The notes under the pieces are model-generated. The model did no database searches, was not told where the DNA came from, and was given only the letters and a program-made list of their open reading frames with translations. 64,000 nucleotides of DNA, taken from NCBI RefSeq assembly GCF_004339595.1, contig NZ_SMFU01000012.1:124001-188000 (forward strand), written 5' to 3'. This stretch comes from Marinobacterium mangrovicola. Its GTDB lineage: Bacteria; Pseudomonadota; Gammaproteobacteria; Pseudomonadales; Balneatricaceae. The number at the start of each line of letters is the position of its first letter. Positions within the stretch are counted from its first letter, which is position 1. A program made the translations under genes and the position numbers. Below are positions 1 to 9,556 of the stretch, piece by piece.

Positions 1-412
1 AGCCCGGGCTTTCGAAGGCAGCGGGAAGCTCGCTGAGAATATTGTCGAACAGCCTGTCCATATCACGACGGAAGCGAGCCGCCTTACCAGCGGGCAGTTT
101 CAGAATCGTCGGGTAGCGGTTGTCGCTGAGATTATTGAGATAGCACCAGTCCTGGGGCTTGCGCTGCTTCTTCGCCACATTGCGAAGGCTGACGGTGGCA
201 AAGGAGAAACGACCGGTGTGCGGGTTGCCCATCACAAAGAGGTTATAACCCGGGCGCTGCATACCTACACCGAACTCCATCGCCTCAATGGCGCGCTCCT
301 GACCGAAGAAGCCGCTGAAAGGCTCCAGGGTTTCAGTGGTCTTGAACGGCAGAAGATCGGTGTCGCAGGTACGGTAAAGAGCCTCGGGCGAAAGCGGAGA
401 GTGCTTGTCCAT
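1..412 (-). CDS. Lon-like ATP-dependent protease, N-terminal part (cut by window edge)
   Basis: The reverse strand is open from an ATG at 412 to the window edge, giving 137 residues of the N-terminus. The reading has the start typical of the Lon-related proteases of the YcbZ/LonH type: a short leader, then Leu-Tyr-Arg-Thr-Cys, a segment GFFGQERAIEAMEFGVGM, then RPGYNLFVMGNPHTGR, which is the Walker-A-like loop of this family. These proteins pair an atypical AAA+ module with a C-terminal Lon-type Ser-Lys protease domain; that part lies outside the window, so catalytic residues cannot be checked. It is transcribed away from aroE, which ends toward it 75 bases away on the same strand. The family call is from the N-terminus only. 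Confidence 0.75.
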   Translation of the reverse strand, partial: MDKHSPLSPEALYRTCDTDLLPFKTTETLEPFSGFFGQERAIEAMEFGVGMQRPGYNLFVMGNPHTGRFSFATVSLRNVAKKQRKPQDWCYLNNLSDNRYPTILKLPAGKAARFRRDMDRLFDNILSELPAAFESPG

Positions 413-486
413 AGGGCGACCCCTGAGCAGAGAGTTTCACCCCGTTATACCGCCCAAGACTTTGATTATGCAAGGCTCTTAGCTGA

Positions 487-1314
487 TCAATTAGCGCTCA
501 ATTGTCGCCGAATCGTCTCGATAACCGCGCCGGTCTGCGGCTTCACACCACGCCAGATGCGGAAGGATTCCGCTGCCTGCTCCACCAGCATACCCAGACC
601 ATCCATCACTTTTCCGGAGCCCGCTGCCGCCGCCCAGGCGCAGAAAGGCGTCTGTTGGGCCCCGTACATCATGTCGTAGCAGGTGGTACGTCGCGCCACC
701 ACATCCACCGGGATCGGCGGCAGATCTCCCTGCAGACTGGCGGAGGTGCCGTTAAGCACCAGATCAAAGGGGGCCGGGTCGATCTCCTTGAAGCCACAAC
801 CGGAGACCACACCCAGATCACCGAACGCCTGGGCCAGTTCATGGGCCTTGGATGCAGTGCGGTTAGCGATGACAATCTGCGCAGCGCCCGCCGAGAGAAA
901 AGGCTCAAGTACACCGCGGACCGCGCCGCCGGCACCGAGAATCAGGACGCGGGCGCCCTGCAGCCGGGTGCGATTATTTTCCAGATCACAGACCAGGCCT
1001 ACGCCGTCAGTATTGTCGCCACAGAGCTGACCCTGCTCGTTCATATAGAGCGTGTTCACCGCCCCGGCTCGTTCCGCCGCGGGAGAGCGCCACTGCGCCA
1101 TCGCCCAGGCGCGCTGTTTGAATGGTACGGTGATGTTCAGACCTTTGCCGCCTTCACGAAAAAAAGCTTCCACGCAGGCCTCAAACTGGTCCTCAGGGAT
1201 GCACTGAGCGCCATACTCCACCGCTTCTCCGGTCTGCCCGGCAAAGGCCGCATGGATCTGTGGTGACTTGCTGTGGTTGATCGGATTACCGAATACCGCG
1301 TAGCGATCGCTCAT
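487..1314 (-). CDS. aroE: Shikimate dehydrogenase
   Basis: Reduces 3-dehydroshikimate to shikimate with NADPH in the cytosolic shikimate pathway to aromatic amino acids. The 275-residue length is normal for AroE. The N-terminal substrate domain has the NHSKSP shikimate-binding motif (Ser15 and Ser17), the catalytic Lys66 in NITVPFK and the catalytic Asp103 in GDNTDG. The Rossmann domain follows with GAGGA at 127-131 and an NRT motif near 151 that reads the NADP 2-phosphate. It lies 16 bases downstream of hemF on the same strand, so aroE, hemF and tsaC look like one leftward operon, the arrangement also seen in Pseudomonas. Confidence 0.95.
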   Translation of the reverse strand: MSDRYAVFGNPINHSKSPQIHAAFAGQTGEAVEYGAQCIPEDQFEACVEAFFREGGKGLNITVPFKQRAWAMAQWRSPAAERAGAVNTLYMNEQGQLCGDNTDGVGLVCDLENNRTRLQGARVLILGAGGAVRGVLEPFLSAGAAQIVIANRTASKAHELAQAFGDLGVVSGCGFKEIDPAPFDLVLNGTSASLQGDLPPIPVDVVARRTTCYDMMYGAQQTPFCAWAAAAGSGKVMDGLGMLVEQAAESFRIWRGVKPQTGAVIETIRRQLSAN

Positions 1315-1330
1315 GCTTACTCTCCAAATA

Positions 1331-2269
<939 letters not shown>

Positions 2270-2827
2270 TTACGATCTAACTACTTTATTATCAGAGATA
2301 TCTCTGATCGTAGTGGGCTTACTCTGGGAACCCAGTGCACCGTCGACTATATAGTCAACATCAGAGCCGAAGTAAGTCCTTACTTTAAGCTTTGATTTTG
2401 CCGGCGGAGCCGCACTGACATTGGCCGAAGTTGAAACAATAGGGCCACCGTAGGCGCTACACAGCGCCTGCACCACAGGGTGCGCGCTAACACGTACAGC
2501 CACCCCTGAGTGACTGCCCTTGACCCAGCGCGGGATCAGTTGCGCTGGGTCTGGCAGTAGCCAGGTATTCGGACCGGGCCAGGTGCTGCTCAACAGTTCG
2601 CGCTGCTCGTCGTTCAATGGAGCCAGCAGCCCGGAGATCTGGAACTCACTGGCGGCTGCCAGAATCAGTCCCTTATGCTCGGGCCTGCGTTTTATCTCGA
2701 GTAGGCGCGCCACGGCCTCAGGATTAAAAGGATCGCACCCCAAACCCCAGACGGCTTCTGTCGGGTAGGCGATGATTCCCCCCTGGCGCAGAACCCTGAC
2801 GGCTTGATCTATATGCCAGTCGTTCAC
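2270..2827 (-). CDS. tsaC: Threonylcarbamoyl-AMP synthase TsaC (YrdC/RimN)
   Basis: Makes threonylcarbamoyl-AMP from Thr, bicarbonate and ATP, the first step of the tRNA t6A37 modification. The reading frame is open upstream to 3004, but the extra 59 residues are not conserved in the family, so I choose the GTG at 2827 (MNDWHIDQAVRVL), which gives 185 residues, the usual length. The YrdC fold is visible: GGIIAYPTEAVWGLGCDPFN, KRRPEHKGLIL, then TWPGPNTWLLP, VAVRVSAHP and GPIVSTSANVSAAPPAK. The upstream opgG gene is divergent, and choosing the short form leaves a 132-base promoter region between them. Confidence 0.9.
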   Translation of the reverse strand: MNDWHIDQAVRVLRQGGIIAYPTEAVWGLGCDPFNPEAVARLLEIKRRPEHKGLILAAASEFQISGLLAPLNDEQRELLSSTWPGPNTWLLPDPAQLIPRWVKGSHSGVAVRVSAHPVVQALCSAYGGPIVSTSANVSAAPPAKSKLKVRTYFGSDVDYIVDGALGSQSKPTTIRDISDNKVVRS

Positions 2828-2959
2828 AGCGTGTTTCCGTTTAAAAGGCGTGAAATTAGCGACTTGCCTGGGCCTTTGCAACCGCCCAGAACGATACCAG
2901 TTGGAACTTATACCCGGTTCTGCAAGTCTCGGTACGTATATCTTAAAGGGAATTTTACG

Positions 2960-4513
2960 ATGAATGGATGCTCTGGCTACTCTTCTATCAGGTCTAATCG
3001 CCAACGCTTAGTTGCGCTTCTGTTCTGCATGCTGCCGATGGCGGCCTCTGCCGACGCCCAGTTCGCCAAAACCGGCGACTTTAATCGTGATCTGGTGACA
3101 TCTATAGCCAGAGAACTCGCGGAATCTTCGTTTGAGCCCCTGCCCGAGGCGCCCGAATACCTCAATGAACTGGACTATGACGAGTACCGGGCGATCCGTT
3201 TCCGTCCCGACAAGGCGCTCTGGGCCGATAGCAACCGTCCCTACCGCATGCAGTTGTTTCATCCAGGACTCTATTTCAATAACCCGGTTGAAATTGCCGT
3301 CGTCGAAGGTAACAAAGCTACACATCTAAGCTACTCGCCAGAACTCTTTACCGTTGAACCACCGGCCAGCATCCAACTGCCCCAGGAAGATATCGGCTTT
3401 GCCGGCCTGCGCCTGCATACGCCGCTGAACAAACCCGATATCTGGGACGAACTGGTGGTATTCCAGGGGGCCAGCTACTTCCGCTCCGTCGGCCGCAACC
3501 AGAAGTATGGCCTCTCAGCACGAGGCCTCGCCGTTAAGACCGGAGCCCCCGAGGGGGAAGAGTTTCCTGTATTCCGCGCATTCTGGGTCGAAAAGCCCAG
3601 CGATAAAGCCAACGCTGTCGTGATCCACGCCCTGCTCGACAGTGAAAGCCTGACCGGCGCCTATCGATTCACGGTCCGCCCCGGCGAGCAGACCAGCATG
3701 GATGTGGAGGCCACACTTTTCCCCCGCACAGAGCTAAGCAACGTAGGCTTCGCGCCGGGCACCAGCATGTACTATTTCTCCCAGTCAAACCGCCTGGGCA
3801 TCGATGATTTCCGCCCGCAGGTGCATGATTCCGATGGATTGCTGATGGTCAACGGCCGCGGCGAACGGATCTGGCGTCCGCTGGCCAACCCCACCGAACT
3901 GCAGATCAGCGCCTTTATGGATACCTCACCCATCGGCTTCGGCCTGATGCAGCGTGATCGCGATTTTGCCCATTACCAGGACCTGGAAGCGCATTACGAG
4001 AAACGTCCCAGCCTCTGGGTCGAGCCGGTGGGCGACTGGGGCGAAGGCGAGGTGGTGCTCACCGAGATCCCCACCAATTCGGAAATACATGACAATATTG
4101 TCGCCTTCTGGAAGCCCGCTGCGCCACTGCAACCGCAGCAGCCGTTCAGCTTTGCCTACAGGCTCAGCTGGGGCACAGGACCCCAGGCTACGCCCGACAC
4201 CCTCAGGGTAGTCTCTACCCGCCAGGGCAGAGCGGATATAGCCGAACCCACTCCGGAACGTCTGTTCGTGATCGACTACGCGCCAGCCGATCAAAATACA
4301 CCGTTGCCGGAGCAGCTGCCTGAAGCGATTCTGAACGCCTCCGCAGGCAGCACCAGCAACCTGGTGGTCAGCAAAAACCCAGAGACCCACGGCTATCGCG
4401 TCTCGTTTGAGCTGGACCCGCAGGACGCTGAGCTCTCCGAACTGAGCCTCAACCTGAAGTTCGCTGACCAACGCCCGGTCGAATCCTGGGTTTATCGCTG
4501 GACCGTCGAATGA
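2960..4513 (+). CDS. opgG: Periplasmic glucan biosynthesis protein OpgG (MdoG)
   Basis: Acts in the periplasm on the beta-1,2-glucan backbone to build osmoregulated periplasmic glucans. An upstream start at 2804 is possible in frame, but the ATG at 2960 has an AAAGGG ribosome site 9 bases before it and places a signal peptide at the N-terminus (basic residues, then LVALLFCMLPMAASADA). The mature part starts with the OpgG/D pattern: DLVTSIARELAES, LDYDEYRAIRFRPDKALW and FHPGLYFNNPVEI, followed by long beta-rich regions such as GLSARGLAVKTG and FRAFWVEKP. The 517-residue form fits the family (about 510). It overlaps opgH by 4 bases (ATGA), so the two are translationally coupled. Confidence 0.93.
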   Translation: MNGCSGYSSIRSNRQRLVALLFCMLPMAASADAQFAKTGDFNRDLVTSIARELAESSFEPLPEAPEYLNELDYDEYRAIRFRPDKALWADSNRPYRMQLFHPGLYFNNPVEIAVVEGNKATHLSYSPELFTVEPPASIQLPQEDIGFAGLRLHTPLNKPDIWDELVVFQGASYFRSVGRNQKYGLSARGLAVKTGAPEGEEFPVFRAFWVEKPSDKANAVVIHALLDSESLTGAYRFTVRPGEQTSMDVEATLFPRTELSNVGFAPGTSMYYFSQSNRLGIDDFRPQVHDSDGLLMVNGRGERIWRPLANPTELQISAFMDTSPIGFGLMQRDRDFAHYQDLEAHYEKRPSLWVEPVGDWGEGEVVLTEIPTNSEIHDNIVAFWKPAAPLQPQQPFSFAYRLSWGTGPQATPDTLRVVSTRQGRADIAEPTPERLFVIDYAPADQNTPLPEQLPEAILNASAGSTSNLVVSKNPETHGYRVSFELDPQDAELSELSLNLKFADQRPVESWVYRWTVE

Positions 4514-6648
4514 GCCCTAACCAAGCCTGCAAACCGGGCATGCCGCCGATAAAAGCGGCACAGATGCAGACTCAGGAGCTGCGTCGCCCGGTGGGCCCCC
4601 AGGCCACTCCTGATCCGGCTCCACGTGCCCGCTTGGCGGTCTTCGGCGCCAGCGCAGCGCTGCTCGGATACGGCGGTTTCGAGATGTACGGTGTTCTGTC
4701 CCTGGGTGGGACCACGCCACTGGAATGGGCGATGCTCGGTCTGTTCCTGATCACCTTCGCCTGGATCGCCCTGGCCGCTGTCGGTGCCGTTGCCGGTTTT
4801 CTGATCCTGCGCTCACGCGACCAAGGCGATGCAGCCACAGGTAGCGGCCCGCTCAAGCTGGAAGCCAAGGGGCACACTGCAGTACTGGTACCCTGTTACA
4901 ACGAAAACCCCGCATCGGTTGCCACCGCCATCGAGGCGATGGTGCATGAACTGGATCAGTACGGCGCAAATTCGGGGTTCGACTGGTGCCTGTTAAGCGA
5001 CACCCGGGACCCGGAAACCGCGCTGAAGGAAGAGGAGGCGGTCAGCCTGCTGCGCCAGCGCCTCGGTGACAAAAGCCGGATCTACTACCGCAGGCGCCGG
5101 GTCAATACTGACCGTAAATCAGGCAATGTGGCGGAGTTCTGCCGCAACTGGGGCAGTCACTACGATTATCTGCTGGTCCTCGATGCAGACAGTCTGCTCA
5201 GCGCCGATGTCATTATCCAGCTGGCTAACCGGATCGACCGGGACCCGAACGCAGGTCTGATTCAGACGGTGCCGCGCCTGGTCGGCGGCACCAGCCTGAT
5301 CGCGCGGCTGCAGCAGTTTGCCAACGCCGTTTACGGGCCGATCATCGCCGCGGGTCTGGCCCGCTGGGCCGGCTCCGAGGGCAACTTCTGGGGGCACAAT
5401 GCCATCATCCGCCGTCAGGCCTTTATGGATGCCTGCGGCTTGCCGCAGCTGAAGGGCCGGGCGCCATTTGGCGGCACCATACTCAGCCATGACTTTGTTG
5501 AAGCGGCGCTGCTGAGACGCTGTGGCTGGAAGGTGATCATCGCCGACGATCTGGAAGGCTCTTACGAGGAAAGCCCTCCCTCCATCGTTGATCTTGCGGT
5601 GCGTGACCGGCGCTGGTGCCAGGGCAACCTGCAGCATTCCAAGGTGATCGGCAGCCGCGGCTTTCACTGGGTCAACCGCTTCCACCTCCTGACCGGCATC
5701 TTTTCGTACCTCTGCAGTCCACTCTGGTTCGCACTGATCCTGGTCGGTGTCATGCTGGCCCTGCAGGCGCAGTACATCCGCCCGGAATACTTCGACAGTA
5801 CCTTCTCGCTGTTCCCATCCTGGCCTCGCCAGGATGCCCCGCGCGCGGTACGGCTATTCCTGCTGACCATGCTGGTACTGCTGATTCCGAAGATCCTTGG
5901 CATCGCCAGGGTGTTGATGAACGCTTCACTGCGGCAGCGACTCGGCGGCACCGCGCGCACAATCGGTAGCATGCTGGTCGAGATACTGCTCTCGGCGGCC
6001 ATCGCTCCGATCATGATGTGTGTTCACTGTGGTGCGGTGTTCTCAACCCTGATGGGCGGTGACAGCGGCTGGAGCCCGCAGCGTCGCGATGATGGCAGCC
6101 TGCCGTGGAAACAGCTCTTCTACCGGCATCGCTGGCATACGGTTATCGGCGTGGCGCTGGCTCTGGTCGCGTGGAATAACTCACCGGCTCTGCTGGCCTG
6201 GCTCTCGCCGGCGATTTTCGGCCTGCTGCTCGCCGCGCCGCTCTCCGCGCTGACCGCTTCGCTTAAGATCGGCGGCTGGTTTCAGCGTCGGCGGATACTG
6301 GCGACGGCTGAAGAGCTGGAAGAACCATCGGTGTTGCGCACCTATCGCCGCCTGCATCCAACGATCGAGGCCAAGCTCGCCTGCATGGCGCCGCTAGAGG
6401 AACACTTCAGCAACAGCTATCTGATCAGCCGCCACGAAGCGCTGACACCCAAATACGAGGGCACGCCATTTACCGCTGAAGAAGCGCTGGCACGGGTGAA
6501 AATCATGGATGCACCCAACCATCGCCAGGCACTGCAATGGCTGAGTGAAAAGGAGCTCGACAAGGTGCTGCTGACACCCTACCTCTACCGCATGCTGGTC
6601 GGTCTGGCGCAAAGTCCAACCCATCAACAGCAGACCAAAGCCGGCTAG
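4510..6648 (+). CDS. opgH: Membrane glucosyltransferase OpgH (MdoH)
   Basis: Inner-membrane family-2 glycosyltransferase that polymerises UDP-glucose into the beta-1,2-glucan backbone of osmoregulated periplasmic glucans. Visible motifs: AVLVPCYNENP at the start of the GT domain, a DTRDPE segment, LLVLDADSLLS (Asp-x-Asp), GHNAIIRRQAF, SHDFVEAALLRRCGW (catalytic Asp) and the RRWCQGN segment of the Q/RxxRW product motif. Two membrane segments precede the GT domain and several follow it. At 712 residues it is shorter than E. coli OpgH (847); the long cytoplasmic N-terminus of that protein is missing here, and the first membrane helix begins near residue 40. The gene converges on dprA with a 4-base overlap. 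Confidence 0.93.
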   Translation: MSPNQACKPGMPPIKAAQMQTQELRRPVGPQATPDPAPRARLAVFGASAALLGYGGFEMYGVLSLGGTTPLEWAMLGLFLITFAWIALAAVGAVAGFLILRSRDQGDAATGSGPLKLEAKGHTAVLVPCYNENPASVATAIEAMVHELDQYGANSGFDWCLLSDTRDPETALKEEEAVSLLRQRLGDKSRIYYRRRRVNTDRKSGNVAEFCRNWGSHYDYLLVLDADSLLSADVIIQLANRIDRDPNAGLIQTVPRLVGGTSLIARLQQFANAVYGPIIAAGLARWAGSEGNFWGHNAIIRRQAFMDACGLPQLKGRAPFGGTILSHDFVEAALLRRCGWKVIIADDLEGSYEESPPSIVDLAVRDRRWCQGNLQHSKVIGSRGFHWVNRFHLLTGIFSYLCSPLWFALILVGVMLALQAQYIRPEYFDSTFSLFPSWPRQDAPRAVRLFLLTMLVLLIPKILGIARVLMNASLRQRLGGTARTIGSMLVEILLSAAIAPIMMCVHCGAVFSTLMGGDSGWSPQRRDDGSLPWKQLFYRHRWHTVIGVALALVAWNNSPALLAWLSPAIFGLLLAAPLSALTASLKIGGWFQRRRILATAEELEEPSVLRTYRRLHPTIEAKLACMAPLEEHFSNSYLISRHEALTPKYEGTPFTAEEALARVKIMDAPNHRQALQWLSEKELDKVLLTPYLYRMLVGLAQSPTHQQQTKAG

Positions 6649-7742
6649 CCGACGCGGGTGATCAGGCTGCCACGCAGCTCGATGCGGCCTTCGAGTTCCA
6701 GCCGCATCAGCTGCTGCTGCAAACTCGAAGGTTCCAGCGCCAGCCGCTGGGCGAGATCATCAAAACTGATCGGGGCAAAGGGAATCTCTCTCAGCACAGG
6801 ATCATCCGTATCCGGCACGGAGATATCATCCAGCAACACGTCCTGCGGCAGCAGGCTACCCAGCAACGGCGCCAGCTCCTCAATGACATGTGCGCTGGAC
6901 TCCACCAGCGTGGCACCTTCGCGAATCAGTCCGTGGCAGCCACGGCTTAACGGATTATGGATCGAGCCGGGCAGGGCGAAGACCTCTCGCCCCTGTTCCA
7001 GGGCCTGCCGCGCGGTGATCAGCGAGCCACTGCGCGGCGCCGCTTCCACCACCAGGGTACCAACGCTCAAGCCACTGATAATCCGGTTGCGGCGCGGAAA
7101 GTTCTGCGCCAGCGGTCGCGTTCCCGGCGTATATTCGGATACCAGCGCTCCGCCGCTGTCGCGTATCTGCTGCGCCAGTTTCAGGTTTGCTGCCGGGTAG
7201 CAGCGATCCAGCCCGGTGCCGATAATCGCCAGCGTCTTTCCGCCTGCATCAACGGCACCCTGGTGAGCTGCCGTATCTATGCCCCGCGCCAGACCACTGT
7301 TGATCGCCAGCCCTCCGGCTGCAAGATCCGCGGCAAAGCGTGAGGCCTGGTTAATACCGTCCCGGCTGGCATGACGGCTGCCTACGATCGCGACCTGTGG
7401 CAGGCAAAGCAGATCGGGGTCGCCATCGATCCAAAGCAGGATAGGCGGATCGGGGATCTGCTTCAGCAGGTCAGGGTAAGCGGGGGAGTCCAGGTGCAGC
7501 AGGGTCCAACCACGCTCTGCGGCGAGATCAGACAGTTCAGAGGCGCGTTGGTATAGATCGCCACCCATACGGTAGCTGAGGATAGCATCCCTCACCGGGC
7601 GCTTAAGGCCCAGCGAGGATGCGAGAGTTTCATTGCTAAACAGGTCGGGAGGAGCTACTCCCTCCGCCCTCAGCCGCGCCAGGGTGACGGGACCGATACC
7701 GGGCAGAAGGCTTGCAGCGATCCATTCCCTTGGATCGCTCAT
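6645..7742 (-). CDS. dprA: DNA-processing protein DprA (Smf)
   Basis: Binds incoming single-stranded DNA and loads RecA during natural transformation. The 365-residue product has an N-terminal helix-hairpin-helix-like segment (LLPGIGPVTLARLRAEG), then the extended Rossmann domain with IVGSRHASRDGINQASRFA, NSGLARGIDTAAHQGA, IIGTGLDRCYPAAN, FPRRNRIISGLS, EAAPRSGSLITA and EVFALPGS. The C-terminal 60 residues look like the small winged-helix domain (DLAQRLALEPSSLQQQLMRLELEGRI). It lies 22 bases downstream of the LysM protein on the same strand, the same pair seen in Pseudomonas. Confidence 0.96.
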   Translation of the reverse strand: MSDPREWIAASLLPGIGPVTLARLRAEGVAPPDLFSNETLASSLGLKRPVRDAILSYRMGGDLYQRASELSDLAAERGWTLLHLDSPAYPDLLKQIPDPPILLWIDGDPDLLCLPQVAIVGSRHASRDGINQASRFAADLAAGGLAINSGLARGIDTAAHQGAVDAGGKTLAIIGTGLDRCYPAANLKLAQQIRDSGGALVSEYTPGTRPLAQNFPRRNRIISGLSVGTLVVEAAPRSGSLITARQALEQGREVFALPGSIHNPLSRGCHGLIREGATLVESSAHVIEELAPLLGSLLPQDVLLDDISVPDTDDPVLREIPFAPISFDDLAQRLALEPSSLQQQLMRLELEGRIELRGSLITRVG

Positions 7743-7764
7743 GGCGTCATTTCCTAATCAGGAA

Positions 7765-8808
7765 TCAGGGAGTGCGAAGTTCGTCACCCACCTTGATTAC
7801 GTTGGTGGCACGCATCACCAGCCCGTAGCTGAGTTTATCGAAGGCACGGAACACCATCAGCTCACCGGCGCGTTCCGACGGCAGCATGACGGCTTCGTTG
7901 GTCACAGGATCCTTGACCACCTCACCCTTGTTGAAGACGGCAAACACGTTGCCGGTTTCAACCCCTTCGCGCTGACCCACGTTGAGCGCAACCACATCGA
8001 ACTGACCGATCTGCTCGATGCCGCTGAGCACTTCCATGATCACCGCATTATCGAGATCAGGACCGGCAGACGGGTAGAAGACAGAGTCCACACGCTGCTC
8101 ATCGTTCGGGATAACCCGGTCACGAACACGGACTTCCTTCTCAAAGGAGTCGTAAAGGTCCATGGTCAGCACCTGGGTATCGTCGTCACGCGCCGTGATA
8201 CGGCCGTCCGCGACCTTGTCGAGCTCATAGCCAAGCAGCTCGTTGGTCATCGGATCATGGTAGGCACGGGCCGGGCGGTAAACGCCCTGCTGGGACACAT
8301 CCTCAACCGGTACACCACGTGCATACACACGGTCACCTGCACCGGCGACGATACGTTCGTTCTTGCCACCGATCACATAGGGCGCCTTCTCGAGGATATC
8401 CTCATCCACCACCAGGTTGCTGTTGAGGAACGCGGAAATATCCTTCAGCGGAATCGCCGGGATTGCACGATCCAGCGGAGATACACGGGCTTGCGGGCTC
8501 AGCTTCTTGATGCCGCGCTGCAGGCCAAGTCGTGGCTGACCATCAACCCAGGTCAGATAAATAATATCGCCGGGATAGATCAGGTGGGGGTTATCGATCT
8601 GGGGGTTCACATACCAAACGTCAGGCCATTTCCAGGGAGATTTCAGGAAGTGCCCCGAAATATCCCAGAGGGTATCGCCCTTAACGACGACATACTCTGT
8701 CGGGTGTCCTTCAGCGAGCTGGATCCGGTCTTCGCGGACCTCTGCCTGTGCCGGGCTGCCAAGCAGCAGAAATGCCGCTGTCAGCGACGCGCAAAGCATT
8801 CGGTTCAT
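7765..8808 (-). CDS. Exported LysM-domain protein
   Basis: A 347-residue protein with a clear signal peptide (MNRMLCASLTAAFLLLGSPAQA) and one LysM module at about residues 36-90 (EYVVVKGDTLWDISGHFL, then WYVNPQIDNPHLIYPGD), the fold that binds the glycan strands of peptidoglycan. The remaining 250 residues are the conserved C-terminal part of the LysM protein that sits beside dprA in many Pseudomonas-like genomes. They contain no catalytic motif that I recognise. It is therefore probably a periplasmic or outer-membrane-associated wall-binding protein. It is divergent from def; the 159 bases between hold the promoters of both. Confidence 0.85.
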   Translation of the reverse strand: MNRMLCASLTAAFLLLGSPAQAEVREDRIQLAEGHPTEYVVVKGDTLWDISGHFLKSPWKWPDVWYVNPQIDNPHLIYPGDIIYLTWVDGQPRLGLQRGIKKLSPQARVSPLDRAIPAIPLKDISAFLNSNLVVDEDILEKAPYVIGGKNERIVAGAGDRVYARGVPVEDVSQQGVYRPARAYHDPMTNELLGYELDKVADGRITARDDDTQVLTMDLYDSFEKEVRVRDRVIPNDEQRVDSVFYPSAGPDLDNAVIMEVLSGIEQIGQFDVVALNVGQREGVETGNVFAVFNKGEVVKDPVTNEAVMLPSERAGELMVFRAFDKLSYGLVMRATNVIKVGDELRTP

Positions 8809-8901
8809 TCTTCAGTTCCCTTGTAATGCCAACGTCCTTCCGGTTGCGCCGGAATGGCGTATACCCGAGGCGTCTGAGCATGCATTAGACAACATTATCA
8901 G

Positions 8902-8907
8902 TATAAT
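8902..8907 (+). promoter_or_regulatory. Candidate -10 box for def
   Basis: A perfect TATAAT lies 60 bases before the def start in the divergent intergenic region. I do not see a convincing -35 at 16-18 bases spacing, so this is a candidate only. Confidence 0.35.
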
Positions 8908-8967
8908 AGGCTGCATCTTACTTTTCTCCATCCGACACGCCCGTCGAACAGCGTTTAAGCAGATACT

Positions 8968-9480
8968 ATGTCCAAACTCAAGATTCTTGAATTTCCTGAT
9001 CCTCGACTACGCACTATCGCCGAACCCGTCGACGTTGTCGATGACAGTATCAAGCAACTGGTCGATGACATGTTCGAAACGATGTACGACGCACCCGGTA
9101 TAGGCCTTGCGGCTACCCAGGTCAACGTACACAAGCGCATTGTCGTTATCGATCTGTCGGAAGACCAGTCCGAACCCCTGACTTTGATCAATCCCGAATA
9201 TACGGTACTGGATCAAACTCTTGAAGAGATGCAGGAAGGTTGTCTGTCGGTTCCCGGCTTTTTCGACAACGTGGTGCGTCCACATAAAATTCAGGTCACC
9301 TCACTGAACCAACAGGGCGAAGAGCAGAACTTCGTCGCTGATGGTCTGCTGGCCGTATGTATTCAGCATGAGCTGGACCACCTCAACGGCAAGTTGTTTG
9401 TCGATTACCTGTCGGGGCTGAAGCGTAACCGCATCCGCTCCAAGCTGGAAAAGAAACACCGCGCCGAAGCGGCCGGCTGA
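8968..9480 (+). CDS. def: Peptide deformylase
   Basis: Removes the formyl group from the initiator methionine of nascent proteins. The 170-residue product has all three signature motifs: GIGLAATQ at 44-51, EGCLSVP at 90-96 and QHELDH at 133-138. The metal ligands Cys92, His134 and His138 and the catalytic Glu135 are present. It is followed by a hairpin with a T run at 9507-9533 and then by fmt, which supplies the formyl-methionyl-tRNA whose formyl group Def later removes. The start ATG at 8968 gives the usual [15 protein letters not shown] beginning. Confidence 0.98.
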   Translation: MSKLKILEFPDPRLRTIAEPVDVVDDSIKQLVDDMFETMYDAPGIGLAATQVNVHKRIVVIDLSEDQSEPLTLINPEYTVLDQTLEEMQEGCLSVPGFFDNVVRPHKIQVTSLNQQGEEQNFVADGLLAVCIQHELDHLNGKLFVDYLSGLKRNRIRSKLEKKHRAEAAG

Positions 9481-9506
9481 TCCAGCCCGGCACGTAACAC
9501 TTCAGA

Positions 9507-9533
9507 CAGGTTTGCTTCGGCAAGCCTGTTTTT
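9507..9533 (+). terminator. Rho-independent terminator or attenuator between def and fmt
   Basis: A 9-base stem (CAGGTTTGC with GCAAGCCTG, one G-T pair) closed by a stable TTCG tetraloop is followed by five T. It ends just before an in-frame ATG at 9536. Confidence 0.7.
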
Positions 9534-9556
9534 CTATGCCCGAGACGAAACCGCCC

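Noticed and set aside
218-679. A 153-codon open frame on the + strand
   Set aside because: It covers the opposite strand of the Lon-like gene and the end of aroE, both supported by motifs.
7633-8826. A 397-codon open frame on the + strand
   Set aside because: It mirrors the LysM gene and part of dprA; its composition is that of an antisense frame.
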